From the NCBI GenBank assembly GCA_903632075.3, contig CAHIKZ030005407.1:946501-1010500 (forward strand): a stretch of DNA of 64,000 nucleotides. The letters run 5' to 3'. Shown one piece after another: positions 32,061-43,098 of the stretch. Each line of letters starts with the position of its first letter. The first letter of the stretch is position 1. The notes under the pieces are model-generated. The model saw only the letters and a list, made by a program, of their open reading frames with translations, ran no database searches and had not been told where the DNA came from. The position numbers and the translations under genes were made by a program. This DNA is from Acanthosepion pharaonis. Lineage: Eukaryota; Mollusca; Cephalopoda; Sepiida; Sepiidae.

Positions 32061-34270
32061 TAGAGGTGAGTTCCCTCCCCAGCATATATAACGTTCAACA
32101 AAGGCAAAAAAGAATACAACAAAAGACTGTTACAAATGGACGAGAGACAAAGCTGTTCTTACGAATTTTCGTTGTTGCACGGCTGAATAGTCAGAAGGAT
32201 TCAAGAAAAGAACTGCCCAACCTTTATTCAACTGTGAATCAAAGCTTTATTCAATACAATACAAGGTTCGTATGTAGTGTCATTTTATAGTCCCAGTAAA
32301 CAGAAATAGCTCTCTCAAAGAGAAGAGTAACAAAACAAGGGGAGACCACTCTTGATTATTCATAACACTAATATAGACAATTATTAATTTCTTTTAAATT
32401 TTGCAAACGTTAGAAACATTTTACTCATTATGTATTTTTCCACTGCGTTCGTTTGTTTATGTTTTCTTTTTTTTTTTTTTGTTTTAGTTTTTTGTTTTAT
32501 TAAATTCTTTCCTTCAGGTTGAAATATGATCGAAACAGACCGATTATTTAATCTTGTTTTTGTAATCTACTCCGATTTCAAGCATTATAAATCCATGAAG
32601 AAATATAGAATTATAGCTGTAAAACAAATAAAAAAAAAAAGAAATTATTATCTCAAAACTGTAGCGATCTTCACCTCAATGTCTAAACGTACTGAACTTC
32701 AGACAAAAAGAACGGAAAAACATGTATGATGTAATAAATAACAGATAATCCAGTATTAAAAAAAAAGAAACGCAGTTGTCAACTTCATTAAAACTTACTA
32801 AAATAAAATCTTTTGAAATATTGCAACATTTTACCGTTCTACATCATTCTGGTACTTTTTTCTCCTAATTCTCTTTCAGATCTAAACATTATCAAAATAA
32901 CCGAGGATAATGTTTAAACCCTCAAGCTGTTTTAATTATCTTTTACTTCAAACATGAAATCCATAAAAATATCAAAGGAGCAAAACTACAAACATATATT
33001 TCTTTCCGACATCTTCTTTCACTATTTGTATATAAATCTGGATGTGTATTTTAATGTATAACAAATGTGTATATAAATTTTAGATAAGTATTTAAAAAAA
33101 AAAAAAAGCTGTCTTAAGTAGTTTAGATGAAACCGATGCCGCATTATCATCGGCAGCAGAGCTTTGACTTGAAAGCACACAGCAAACTAGCGTGATTTCT
33201 AATCTTCAACATGGCTGCTCGTTTCCGAATATGCCCATCGGCTCAGGCTCACTAGTATTTCTTCAACACCCGCAGAGCCAACTCGTGTTTTATTCTGCAA
33301 CTATACTGAGCGGAACTTAGTTACAGTTCAAGTATGTACCCCAACTAGGGGCACATACGGTTTTGAATTCAGAGTTGTTCATCAAATATACTGGTTGCTA
33401 GGCCCAGTATGTCCTGCTATTTAACTACCAGCTGAGGAGAAAATAGATGGATACATATCTTTCCTAAGGCCAGTCGTGCGAAAGTTCCGAGCTTTTAAAC
33501 ATTACACCGTCTGCATCTCCACCTAATACCGTGTATACGTTTCTTTTTCGATTTTGCGCGGGAATTAATACTCAAGTTATTTAAATAGTTACATAGGGGT
33601 ATTTCGTTTTGATCTTGGCCAGGTATTACAGAATCAGGCTCAGTGGAAACGGAACAAGCAATCACTGAGCAGTACTAAAAAAATATAGAGATCCCTAAAC
33701 ACATACCGTCAGACAAGAACACTCTGCCTCCGTACATTAAATAAAGGGTTCAGTTCGAAATTCCCAAATGTTAGTCGGAGTGAGACACATGAAGAAGGCC
33801 GGAGAATAAATGGCTGAAATACTGTAATAACAACAACAAAGATGAGGATTGTAAATAATGCTCTATATTTTTTTGTGAACAAGCATAACTTATTCTTGTA
33901 GGGCAACCTCTACTTTGTGCTTATATTATTATTTCACCTGGTCGAATCACAGTTGTTTGCATCGTTCCCAGTGTTCATACATTCCTACTCGGACGTGTCT
34001 GTTTTTGTATTCATTTCGATCCCGCTACTTGCATTTGCTTATTTGGTTTCTTTTTACTTATTTTCCCACCCTTTGCGGCACTAACTGGGTATTAAGTGAC
34101 AGTAAGTCCCTTCAATATTGCAACATTATTTTGGTATTCGAGTCAATTGTAATAATGTTGCTGTTCGAATTGTCAAAATTATTCTTCAATTTTTAGGTCA
34201 TTTTGTAAGAATCGTCGCGAATGTTTCAAATGCCGCAATAAAGATCATCATATTATTATTATTATCTATT
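32061..34270. other. Unassigned AT-rich sequence
   Basis: No gene or confirmed repeat. The 33280-33480 segment has some SINE-B-like wording (TTTTGAATTCAGAGTTGTTC, CTATTTAACTACCAGC) but is too diverged to call. Confidence 0.35.
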
Positions 34271-34279
34271 CTCTTGTCA

Positions 34280-34388
34280 GGTGGACGGTCCGTTGCCTCC
34301 CCCCCACCTTGTCCTTCTTGCTTTCGATACGTCATGTGAGTGTCAAATTTTCCAAGCCCTCCTTCCTTATTATGTGTCCAAGAAATTA
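34280..34388 (-). pseudogene. Short LINE-E fragment
   Basis: Antisense GKFDTHMTYRKQEGQGGG-type text, matching the ENLTLTGHIEGKRGRG-like C-terminal block of LINE-E. Truncated by the mariner copy at its right. Confidence 0.6.
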
Positions 34389-35093
34389 CAGATGTCGGAA
34401 TCACCTGCAACTCTTCTTGACGGTTTCCTTATTTATTTTAGTGAATGCTAACATAATCCTTGCCTTCAGTGCATCTTTAGTGTTACATGGAGTTTTGTTG
34501 GTCTCTCGTTCAACTGCGTCCCAGACAACCAAAGGGGGGGTTGCAGTCTGTGGAGTTAAGTGGCCAGATGTAAGGGGGGATGTGGTCGCAGAAAGTGTCT
34601 AACAGCCATGACTGGGTTCTCCTGATTGTGTGGCACGGTGCAGAGTCCTGTCGGCAGACATAGGGTCTTCCAGCAGTCACCCTCTTGACCCAGGGCAGCA
34701 CTACCTCCTCAAGGCATTTGATGTAGGCCTCCGTGTTGAGTCTGAGGCCCTAAGGGAAGATGAATGTAGGAATAACGTCGCCATCCCTAGTGATCACTCC
34801 AAACATCATGATGTTGACTGGATATATCATCCAACTCTTTCCAAATCCTCTGCACTGTCCTCAGATTGACACCCAAATACTGAAATGTTCATATTGGAGC
34901 TTCTGGTGCGAATGCCAAGCCGTACAGCATGCCGTTTCTAAATTTCTGGCGGACTGAATTGCGTCATGCTGTTCTTTTTCTCACAGACGGTGCCCAACTG
35001 ATCCTACTATACTGTACAATCAACAAAATCAAGAACAAACAACGCGCATTTGCGAAATTAAAATGTAAAATGGTGACAATTTATTCATCGCAC
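34389..35093 (-). mobile_element. Tc1/mariner-type transposon, copy 2, left end missing
   Basis: It aligns with 7680-8400 of the first copy. On the reverse strand it encodes YVCRQDSAPCHTIRRTQSWL and LDTFCDHIPPYIWPLNSTDC (34701-34510), better preserved than copy 1 and including the catalytic-region D in RQDSAPCH and in STDCN. The right TIR (AATTTATTCATCGCAC) remains; the left TIR is absent. Frameshifts at both sides of the open part show it is dead. Confidence 0.88.
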
Positions 35094-35099
35094 GTGCGT

Positions 35100-35370
35100 G
35101 TGTGAATAAAGACAAGAGGAAAACTTTTCTCTGCTGATGCGTTTGAATTACATCACTTAGCATCCTCCATAGTTTAGTCGACTTTCACGATTATCTTGAA
35201 GAATATTTATTCATTTAATAATTTTTAAAATCTAATGATATTTTTGCTTTTGTTTATAAATATTGTTGCAAAATAAAATCTTTACATTTTCTGCAACGCT
35301 TCGGTAAAGAAAAGGTTTCCTTTGTCTCTTTACAAATATATTTTATTCATATCTGAATTTTTAAATATAT
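35100..35370 (+). repeat. Penelope-like terminal repeat, copy 2
   Basis: It shares AGAGGAAAACTTTTCTCTGC, GATGCGTTTGAATTAC, TTTGTTTATAAATATTGTTG and GCAAAATAAAATCTTTACAT blocks with 36945-37240 and, inverted, with 11360-11665. Confidence 0.55.
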
Positions 35371-35382
35371 ATATATACACTA

Positions 35383-35776
35383 CAGTTCAAAAGTTTGAGG
35401 TCATCCCTTGTAATTTTTAAATTAGCCCAAAATTAATTGTTTTGTACTTTAAATAAGAGAAAATTATTATACATGGTTAAAAAAAAGTGTGATGTGATTT
35501 TTTATTAGAAATTTTATTACGTCAACAAGAAAAAAAACATTTTATGATTTAATATTGCTCTCATCAAAATATCCTCCTTTAACTTTGATTACTGCCGATC
35601 AAATTTTTGGCATTCGTTGCAAAAGTTTCTGAAAGTATAAGTTTGGTAATTGATTCCATTCTTTTTTTTCAGAGACTCTAAGAGGTCTTTTTTCATTTTT
35701 TTTTTATTTTTTTTTTCACTCTTCTGTCAAGTTCATCACATGCCAATCTTGAGGGTGGCTTCAAACTTTTGAACTG
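35383..35776 (-). mobile_element. Tc1-like element, internally deleted
   Basis: Inverted ends CAGTTCAAAAGTTTGAGG and TTCAAACTTTTGAACTG are flanked by TA (35381-35382, 35777-35778). The reverse strand keeps scraps of Tc1 transposase (NGINYQTYTFRNFCNECQKF-like). At 394 bp it lacks most of the usual 1.3-1.6 kb. Confidence 0.85.
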
Positions 35777-35778
35777 TA

Positions 35779-35838
<60 letters not shown>
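35779..35838. repeat. (TA)n microsatellite
   Basis: About 58 bases of TA starting at the TA target site of the Tc1-like element. Confidence 0.95.
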
Positions 35839-35840
<2 letters not shown>

Positions 35841-35999
35841 TCTGGTATCAACTAACAGATTATTTAACTTATTTTAAAATGACCAGATCTTGTCTACTGA
35901 ATTGGGTTGTCTAACTTCTAAATACACGAAGATTTCTTGCTTTCGTTTCACGTTCTGGTCATCTTCGTGATTATTAGGTTTAATGATATTTTACGTCAG

Positions 36000-36360
36000 T
36001 AAATCTCCTTACAGATGAAGAAGAGACGTGAAGCAACAGAAACTTGGTTCAACAGAAGCGTGCTGAGAATACCATGGACTGAACATGTGAGCAACGATGA
36101 AGTTTTAGAGAAAATGGAAACAAAAAGAACACTAACACTTAGCATCAGAAGGATCCGTTGAAATTTCTAGGACACATAATAAGGAAAGAGGGCTCAGAAA
36201 ATTTGATACACCCAGGACATAATGAAGGCAAGAGGAGGAGAGGAAAACACATAACCTACCTAACGTGTTTGTGTAAATGGATGGCAGTTCAGGAGAGGTA
36301 GCAAAAAGACAAACTTCTGTCACGACATGGCACATCGAAGACGTAAAGTTGCTTTTTGAA
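36000..36360 (+). pseudogene. LINE-E C-terminal fragment
   Basis: The + strand shows RREATETWFNRSVLRIPWTE, HVSNDEVLEKMETKRTLTLS and KFLGHIIRKEGSENL-type blocks with single-base frameshifts, then the terminal KWMAVQER region. Confidence 0.85.
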
Positions 36361-36459
36361 TAGTATAATTTCTGCCTTGTCTCTCTATTTACCTGATTTT
36401 TTGATAAAAGGATTCAACTCCTTTCGAAATAATGGATATAAATATTACCTTTTCTTTTT

Positions 36460-36494
<35 letters not shown>

Positions 36495-36828
36495 ACGAGG
36501 TCTAGGTACTTTTTTATCCAGCTTCTGTCTGTCGATTTCACTCGATAGTTTCCTTTTGACTTTGTTTATCCTTGTTGTTATTGTTGTTGAGTTTTTTTTT
36601 CCCCTTTCATGGAGAGATATCACGTGGCGATCATTGGATATCAATAGGAATTAACCTGCGCAATTCGTTTATCAGTCATCAGCTCCCTCGTCAGCATTCT
36701 TGCTAATTTTACAAATGGCGGCCGAATGGAGTTTTGTACGCTTTTAAATTTCCAATTCGTATTGTCTCTTTGTAATATCCTTCATGCTTCTTTCTAGTAA
36801 TCCCATAATTTAGTAGAATTTTCGCATT

Positions 36829-36907
<79 letters not shown>
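36829..36907. repeat. (CA)n-(TA)n microsatellite
   Basis: About 18 bases of CA then about 60 of TA. Confidence 0.95.
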
Positions 36908-36909
<2 letters not shown>

Positions 36910-36944
36910 AGGGGGCGTTGTGTGCGCACACGCGTGTGTTAAAA

Positions 36945-37234
36945 TGTCAGATACAACTAAAATATATTTGTAAAAGGGCAATATGAATAAAATCAAAAGG
37001 AAAACTTATTTTAGCCGCCACGTTCCGCCCTCTGGTGGACTTTAGACTTTTTCCGTTAGCATGATGAATATTTATGAGCGTTCCTTAAATTTAAAACTTT
37101 TGAAAAACTAACAAGATTTTTAGTTTTGTTTACAAATATTTTTTTGCAAAATAAAATCCTTACATTTGCCTTGATAAAGTCGATCAGGGAGATGAAACGT
37201 GTCAACTAAGATTAGGTTTCTTTTTGTATTTATT

Positions 37235-37240
<6 letters not shown>
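36945..37240 (+). repeat. Penelope-like terminal repeat, copy 3
   Basis: It has GCCACGTTCCGCCCTCTGGT and GAGATGAAACGTGTCAAC phrases around an AT-rich core shared with copies 1 and 2. Bordered by CA/TA tracts (37234-37270). Confidence 0.6.
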
Positions 37241-37280
<40 letters not shown>

Positions 37281-37281
<1 letters not shown>

Positions 37282-38003
37282 TTATTAAAGACATTTTTTT
37301 TATGTTTAACGTTGTTATTTATAGATACAAGTATTTAAGCAAATGCTCTGTTTATGATAAACAGTATTAAATAACATTTACCGGCCTGAATGTCCGAGAA
37401 ATGTTCATAGAAAATATTCGTTCTTCGACAGGATTCGAACCTGCATCCTATACGGAACCGTCATTTACGCTGACGTGCCTTACCGTCTCTGCCACAAAGG
37501 AGCGTTCGGTTACCTCTGGCAATCTTCCATGAATCTCGTACATTCATAACTGCTCTGGCGTATCAAATGTAAACAAATGACGTCATATATTAAGAAATGG
37601 ACAAGGTCCGACAATTTATTTATTAAAGACATTTTTTTGTTTAACGTTGTTAAATGTCTTTAATAAATAAATTGTCGGACCTTGTCCATTTCTTAATATA
37701 TGACGTCATTTGTTTACATTTGATACGCCAGAGCAGTTATGATTGTACGAGATTCATGGAAGATTGAAGTTTATAAGCAGTAAATTCGACCTTGCCTACC
37801 GAACGCTCCTTTGTGGCAGAGACGGTAAGGCACGTCAGCGTAAATGACGGTTCCTGTCAAAGAACGAATATTTTCTATGAAAATTTCTCGGACATTCAGG
37901 CCGGTAAATGTTATTTAATACTGTTTATCATAAACAGAGCATTTGCTTAAATACTTGTATCTATAAATAACAACGTTAAACATAAAAAAATGTCTTTAAT
38001 AAA
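37281..38003. repeat. 720-bp palindrome of SINE-C
   Basis: The left arm (about 37281-37628) and right arm (about 37650-38003) are inverted copies around TTTAACGTTGTTAA. Each arm contains a tRNA-like unit with TTTGTGGCAGAGACGGTAAG (A box region). The left arm (read on -) keeps the B box GGTTCGAATCC; the right arm has lost about 20-25 bases there. The left arm in turn lacks the GAAGTTTATAAGCAGTAAAT segment of the right arm. A third copy of the outer end (AATTGTCGGACCTTGTCC) follows at 38004-38030. Confidence 0.92.
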
Positions 38004-38027
38004 TAAATTGTCGGACCTTGTCCATTT

Positions 38028-38031
<4 letters not shown>

Positions 38032-38069
<38 letters not shown>
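38032..38069. repeat. (TA)n microsatellite
   Basis: Follows the palindrome directly. Confidence 0.95.
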
Positions 38070-38070
<1 letters not shown>

Positions 38071-38289
38071 CCAAGCATATATTGTTAAATATAACAGACA
38101 ACGAATGTCTATTATGTCTGATCATGAGCCGTTCTAAACTTCATATGGTTGCTTTAATTTGGGGAGAAAATAACGACAAAAATTGTCCAACATTTGGTTA
38201 TGTTTTATTATGCTTTTCTTTGATATAAGCCTTCGGCTCACATGCGCCATCTTTAGGGTGGTTATGGAGATATTTAAACAAACATAATT

Positions 38290-39530
38290 TGTCATGTTGA
38301 CATAGAAGATTGCGATAACGGTAGCGGATATTTTTTCTAATTATTATATGGCACATTTTGAAAATAAAATACTTAATGACACTAATAAACTCCTATATAT
38401 GTAAGATACATAAATGACATTTTCATTTTAGCTATAAATATTGATCAGATTACACAACTTAAAAACAAATTTGAAAATCACTCCGTCCTCAAATTTACAC
38501 TAGAATTTAATATTAATAATAAAATTCCATTTCTTGATGTATTTATTGATTCCAGCACACATAAATTTACTACTTCTCTATATATGAAACCCACAAGCAT
38601 TAACTCGTGTCTTCTTAATTATAATAGTGAATGCCCCCAACGATATAAGTTAGCCGTTATAAGAAAACTTAATCCAACGCACACAAATGATATCTTCTTC
38701 CAAAACCATATTCTATAAAGAATTACATAACATTAAATAAATACTTGTTAAATAATGGATTTTCTAATTCCGTCATTGATCAAGAAATTAAAATGTATCT
38801 CAATAAACTTAATAATACTTCCAACAAAATTGATAATATTAATAATAGTCTAAGTCAAAATAAGCATAATACTATTAAGTTATACTATTGTAACCAAATG
38901 CATAATAATTACAAACATGATGAAACAACACTAAAAAACATAATAAGTAGAAATTAATAATAATATATATCATTATATATTATAAAAAATTTAAAACAAT
39001 TGACCTCATAGTCTCTAATAACCTTACAACCACACAACTAAATCCTCTACAAAAAAAAACAAAAACAATGTAGTGTATCAATTTAGATCCCCGTTCAGAG
39101 ATTGTATCTCTGATACTAATAATAAACCCACTACATATATTGGTTTTACTACAACCACCCTCTCCCGTAGACTTACTTGTCACTTTTCTGATCTTATTTC
39201 TATTAAACACTATTTCTTAGAAAAACATAGCCAAGTACATAATATTAGACAGATATTAGTTGATAACACAATAATACTTACACATACACACAATAAAAAG
39301 AACTTTCAGATATCGGAGGCCATTTATATTAAAAACAAAGCAATGCACACTCTACAAAAGTACTTTTCAAACTAGTCACAACACATTACATTGCATCTAG
39401 ACATGTGGTTCTGTTGTTAATATTTCGGCCTCTCACGTGGTATGACGTCATAGAACCGCATCGTGAATTTACGACCTGCGTCTGCTATTATCCGTTATCG
39501 TCGCATAGTAATCTTCTATGTCAACATAAC
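38290..39530 (+). mobile_element. Penelope-like element with RT and GIY-YIG domains
   Basis: From 38345: AHFENKILNDTNKLLYM, RYINDIFILAINIDQITQLK (RT catalytic box, YIDD changed to YIND), LEFNINNKIPFLDVFIDSST and SLYMKPTSINSCLLNYNSEC, all typical of Penelope-type reverse transcriptase. A linker frame lies at 38745-38957 (NNGFSNSVIDQEIKMYLNKL). The GIY-YIG nuclease is at 39073-39375 (TTYIGFTTTTLSRRLTCHFS). Frameshifts separate the three blocks, and the RT N-terminal half is missing. ATGTTGACATAGAAGATT (38294-38311) recurs inverted at 39510-39527, fitting the inverted terminal sequences known for this class. Confidence 0.88.
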
Positions 39531-39539
39531 AGAATATCA

Positions 39540-40230
39540 TCTTTGATAATGAAATTTTACTATGCGATACCCACCTTAGAGAACGAAAAACATGAAAATA
39601 GATATTTCATTTGGACCAAGGTTTTAGAGTTGTGACCTGTTGAAATGTGCTTGGATTTTCATATCAGGTTCCAGTAACATGATTTGCCGAATTCAATAAA
39701 TGATTAAAAACAATTGTTATATGCCGATGTAATTTTTTTCTGTTTTTGTTATCCACCTACAAATATCCTAGTCTCGGTACAATAAGGCCCATTTCTTAAA
39801 CTTAGCTGGCGTACGCCAAGCACCCAAGAGTTTGTTGTTTTCCACTTAAAGCTTTCAGCTCATTAAAAAACTTGTTAACTGACCCACTAAAACATTAACC
39901 ATGTTGTTATGCTAATTAAGTAATTAGTAATTATGGTAGTCTATTTTGATTCAACCTTATCCCGAAATAAATTTCTCTATACATTAACCATTAACTAACA
40001 TGGTGTAATGATACTTAAAATGACCGAATTAAGGTAAAGTGTGTCAGCATTTTTAGGAACCAGTCAAGAATAGGATAGAAAGTTTTTCTGTCAGTTAATT
40101 TAAAGAAGAGATCGCCAAGAAAATGGTATGTAAAAGAGAAAGATATCGTGAAGAAAATATATTAAAGGGATTTTTTTAATATACTCAAATACGGAAATTT
40201 GATATTTTGAATTTAGGTGATAGTTCTTTA
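39540..40230. other. Unassigned AT-rich sequence
   Basis: No supported feature. Confidence 0.4.
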
Positions 40231-40239
40231 ACCAATGCC

Positions 40240-40470
40240 CGTTCAACTCGGGAAGTCGCCCGGGGCGCCATCAAGAACGAGGATGCCATTTTGCCGCTAT
40301 GTCATGTGTTTACTTATAAAAACATATTTGCGGTCGTCCATGACACAAGACAGATTAAATTCTTTGGCTATTTTGTCAATAGAAAATGATGTTGAAGATA
40401 GGTGTAGAGAGTGCCATGAAAAGATTTACAGATCTAAAGGCTAGAAAAAATATTCTAGGTAGGATAATGA
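40240..40470 (+). pseudogene. hAT transposase C-terminal dimerisation region
   Basis: The frame shows KTYLRSSMTQDRLNSLAILS IENDV, followed after a frameshift by AMKRFTDLKARKNIL. The LRSxMxQxRLxxLAxLSIENDV pattern is the conserved C-terminal dimerisation motif of hAT transposases and domesticated ZBED-like proteins. No BED finger or catalytic core is nearby, and a GC-rich CCCGGGGCGCC lies just upstream at 40259. Confidence 0.8.
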
Positions 40471-40639
40471 AGGTTTTCTTTAGCTTGTATTAAGTTGTAT
40501 ATTGTAATAAACTCCTTATTCTACATTTTCGGTTTTTCTCCTTGTGATTTTTTTTTAAATTATACTTGTAACGGCGTGAAAGTTCTGCTTGCCCGGAGCG
40601 CCAGCAACCCTAGTGACGTCACTATTCTTAACATATCGA

Positions 40640-41680
40640 GTAATTAAAGTTGTGTTGAACGGCAATGATTCTAGATGATTCCACATTGATGCGGAGCCCC
40701 TAATGCTCTATCCTTGGAACTATGATATTTCTTATCGTCATCAATGACCTTCCGATGCCATCAGTTCCCAACTAGGTATATATGCTGGTGAAACAACTAT
40801 TTACTCCTGTTTTAATAGTAGGTTCGATAGATTTGACAAAATAAAACTGGCAGCTGCTCTCGAAAATGACCTTCAATCAGTTAACTGGGGCAAGAAATGG
40901 TTTGTAATTTTCCTCGCCGCCAAAACGAAACACCTATCCTTTAATCACCAAAGAAAATTGTTTTGTTTTTTTTTTTAATTGTTTTTCCATCAGCATGGCT
41001 GATGCTAATCTCCAGGAGATCAACTCTTTACGCCTGTTTGGTCTCACGTATTCTACTGACTGGAAGTAGAGTAATTATATTTAATCAATCGCTAGGTCTT
41101 GTTGCTAAGAAAATCAGCTCATGTGTTGTACCAGACAATTTTTATCGTCAGAAACCATCATGCACATTTAGAAATCTACCATTTGTTCATGCATTGAATA
41201 TTGCTGCCATATCTAGCTATATATCTCCAGATATCAACAAAATCCATAGAAGGGTCTGTAATGTTATCGGCCCTGACCTGGCATTTCGACTTCAGTCACT
41301 TTCCCACCGCCGTTCCGTGGCTTCCATCTATCTTTTCTATGAATATTTTTATGACAGTTGTTTTAATGAGCTCTTCTCCTTAGTACCTCGATCGCATGAA
41401 TTTAAGCATAGTACTAGATTGGCAATTAGGTCTCACTGTTTTACTGTTGAACTAAATGCAGCCGTATGTACGATTCTAATAGTTTCTTTTCTCACACTTT
41501 TCACCTGTGAAATTCTCTTCCGATTTCTTACCTCCTTGACACCTACAATCTTCAAAAATTTAAATGCAAAATCAATAATCCTTCTGTTCTTTTATTGTCT
41601 TTTATCCTCACTAACGTCTTCTTGTTCTATCCCCTCCCAGTAAGCTCTTCTTTAAGTTTGTGAGGTGATAAAAAAACAAA
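40640..41680 (+). pseudogene. LINE-J RT C-terminal half and tail
   Basis: It contains a degraded FLIVINDLP motif near 40730, then IYAGETTIYSCFNSRFDRFD at the RT catalytic box (YADD replaced by YAGE), ALENDLQSVNWGKKWFV, and VCNVIGPDLAFRLQSLSHRR within a 226-codon open stretch at 40963-41643. That long frame crosses LINE-J blocks in two original phases, so it is a chance reopening and not a host gene. The tail ends near 41670. Confidence 0.88.
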
Positions 41681-41689
41681 CCTGAACAA

Positions 41690-42440
41690 TGGCAAAAATG
41701 ACAGTTGAAAAATGATTAATGTCCTTTATTTGAAGCCTCCATGTATAAACGCTGGACAGTTATTCGAAGTAAGAGTCCTTTAAGATGTTATTAAATGCAT
41801 GACCCACCGTAGAAACAGTTAAAGGTCAAGCCCAATCCTTGAATTTTCGCTGCGATATACCGACTCGTTTGAAGACGAAAATATTAAGAACTTTTCGTTA
41901 CATCCCATAAGAAAAATAAGCATTTGACGTCCAACACCGAATTGAACAAAAGAAAAAGCAAATGGAGAAAAGAAGATTGCTGTAAATAGGTGGGAAAATA
42001 GAAACCAGATAAAAAAAAAAGAAAACGAATATAATAAATATGGAAGACAGACAAAAGAAGGAACTCTCCGATTACATGAAAAAAGATAGATAAATGTGTC
42101 TACTTAACGTCAGAAATATTTTCTGGTTAAGTGTCTTCTTTACTTACATTTCAGGTTGAATTAGGTTGGTTCATTCCTAATTCCTAATAGTAGGGATTAA
42201 AAAAAAAACTTTATTAAAGGCTTCCCTTTTTCTCTCCCTTATGGATTGTACCTTGAATTGCGTTTTTGAATTTTTGAACCATTAAAATAATTTAGAATAG
42301 AAACAAAGGAGTTTCTGTGATCTTTTGTCTTCTGTCTGTTGTTCTTGTAAATCTGCCTTCCTTCCTAATAAGCACGACAAGGGGTTCATCACCAGAACTT
42401 TGGCGATGAGAGAACAACCATCGTCACCCTAGATAATCAT
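41690..42440. other. Unassigned sequence
   Basis: No recognised gene; AT-rich with A-rich runs. Confidence 0.35.
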
Positions 42441-42453
42441 TTTGGTCAGAAGA

Positions 42454-42910
42454 GGTATGTATTTTTCAGTGCGCCCACGACGCTACCAAATGTGACAAAA
42501 GGTCTAGGTTTAATGAGGCTTTATCAGCAATATCGTGGAAAAATTGCTCAAGCCTCCTCGGAACTTACCCTCTTGAGAAGGTCTCAGGTGCCGGATAATG
42601 GCCCCAGCCTCTTCTCGGAGAGGTACTGCCCGGGGAGATTCCCCCTAGATCTTGAACTAATATTAATTTCAACTTTCTTTCATGGAAGCGAACTTATATA
42701 CAAGGTAAGTATGTATTTTCAACGCGCCCACGTCGCTACCGGGTGTGACACAAGGTTGAGCTTTAAAGTGGGTTTAACGGCAATACCGTGGAAAAATTGC
42801 CCAAGCCCCCTTGGCATTTTGGGAACGCTTCGGGCCCAAGCCCCTCCCGAAGGAAAGGTACTGCATAGGAGGAAGGCCACCTGGGTCTTGGCTTAATATT
42901 TTTTAAACTC
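42454..42910 (+). repeat. Tandem pair of an unidentified GC-rich unit (about 210 bp)
   Basis: Copy 1 (from 42454) and copy 2 (from 42703) share TATGTATTTT, GCGCCCACGWCGCTACC, CAATAYCGTGGAAAAATTGC, CAAGC, GGTACTGC and an ending CTTGRMYTAATATT. The order is kept with many substitutions. GC content is far above the surroundings. The 134-codon frame across it is not recognised. I could not match it to rRNA, snRNA or 7SL. Confidence 0.65.
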
Positions 42911-42933
42911 GTCTTTCGCCTATACTAGGTAAT

Positions 42934-43098
42934 AATATGACCAGAAGTGGGAACCTCGAGGCGGTGTAATGGTTAGCAAGTTTGTCTCGCTAGAACAATT
43001 ACAACCGAATAGTGAGTTCGATCCTCACTGGGTGCCCCATACTTTCGGCCTTGTGCTGCATCTAAGCTACGCTTGGAAAATCGCAATATGACCAGAAG
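42934..43098 (+). repeat. SINE-A, copy 3, with target-site duplication
   Basis: The body 42948-43084 has GGTGTAATGGTTAGCAAG, GAGTTCGATCCTC and CTTGGAAAATC. It is flanked by AATATGACCAGAAG at 42934-42947 and 43085-43098, a perfect 14-bp duplication. Confidence 0.93.

Noticed and set aside
36709..36996. 95-codon frame rich in IYIYIY and CVCV
   Set aside because: Created by the CA/TA microsatellite.
37430..37510. Functional tRNA gene on the - strand
   Set aside because: Good A and B boxes, but it is the head of SINE-C, repeated in both palindrome arms and at 14085.
40963..41643. Longest open frame of the window (226 codons) as a host gene
   Set aside because: Its contents are LINE-J blocks (VCNVIGPDLAFRLQSLSHRR and the FSLVPRSHEFK region) with phase changes; it is a degenerate retrotransposon.
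42492..42896. 134-codon protein gene
   Set aside because: The frame spans a duplicated non-coding unit, and the two halves use it in different phases.
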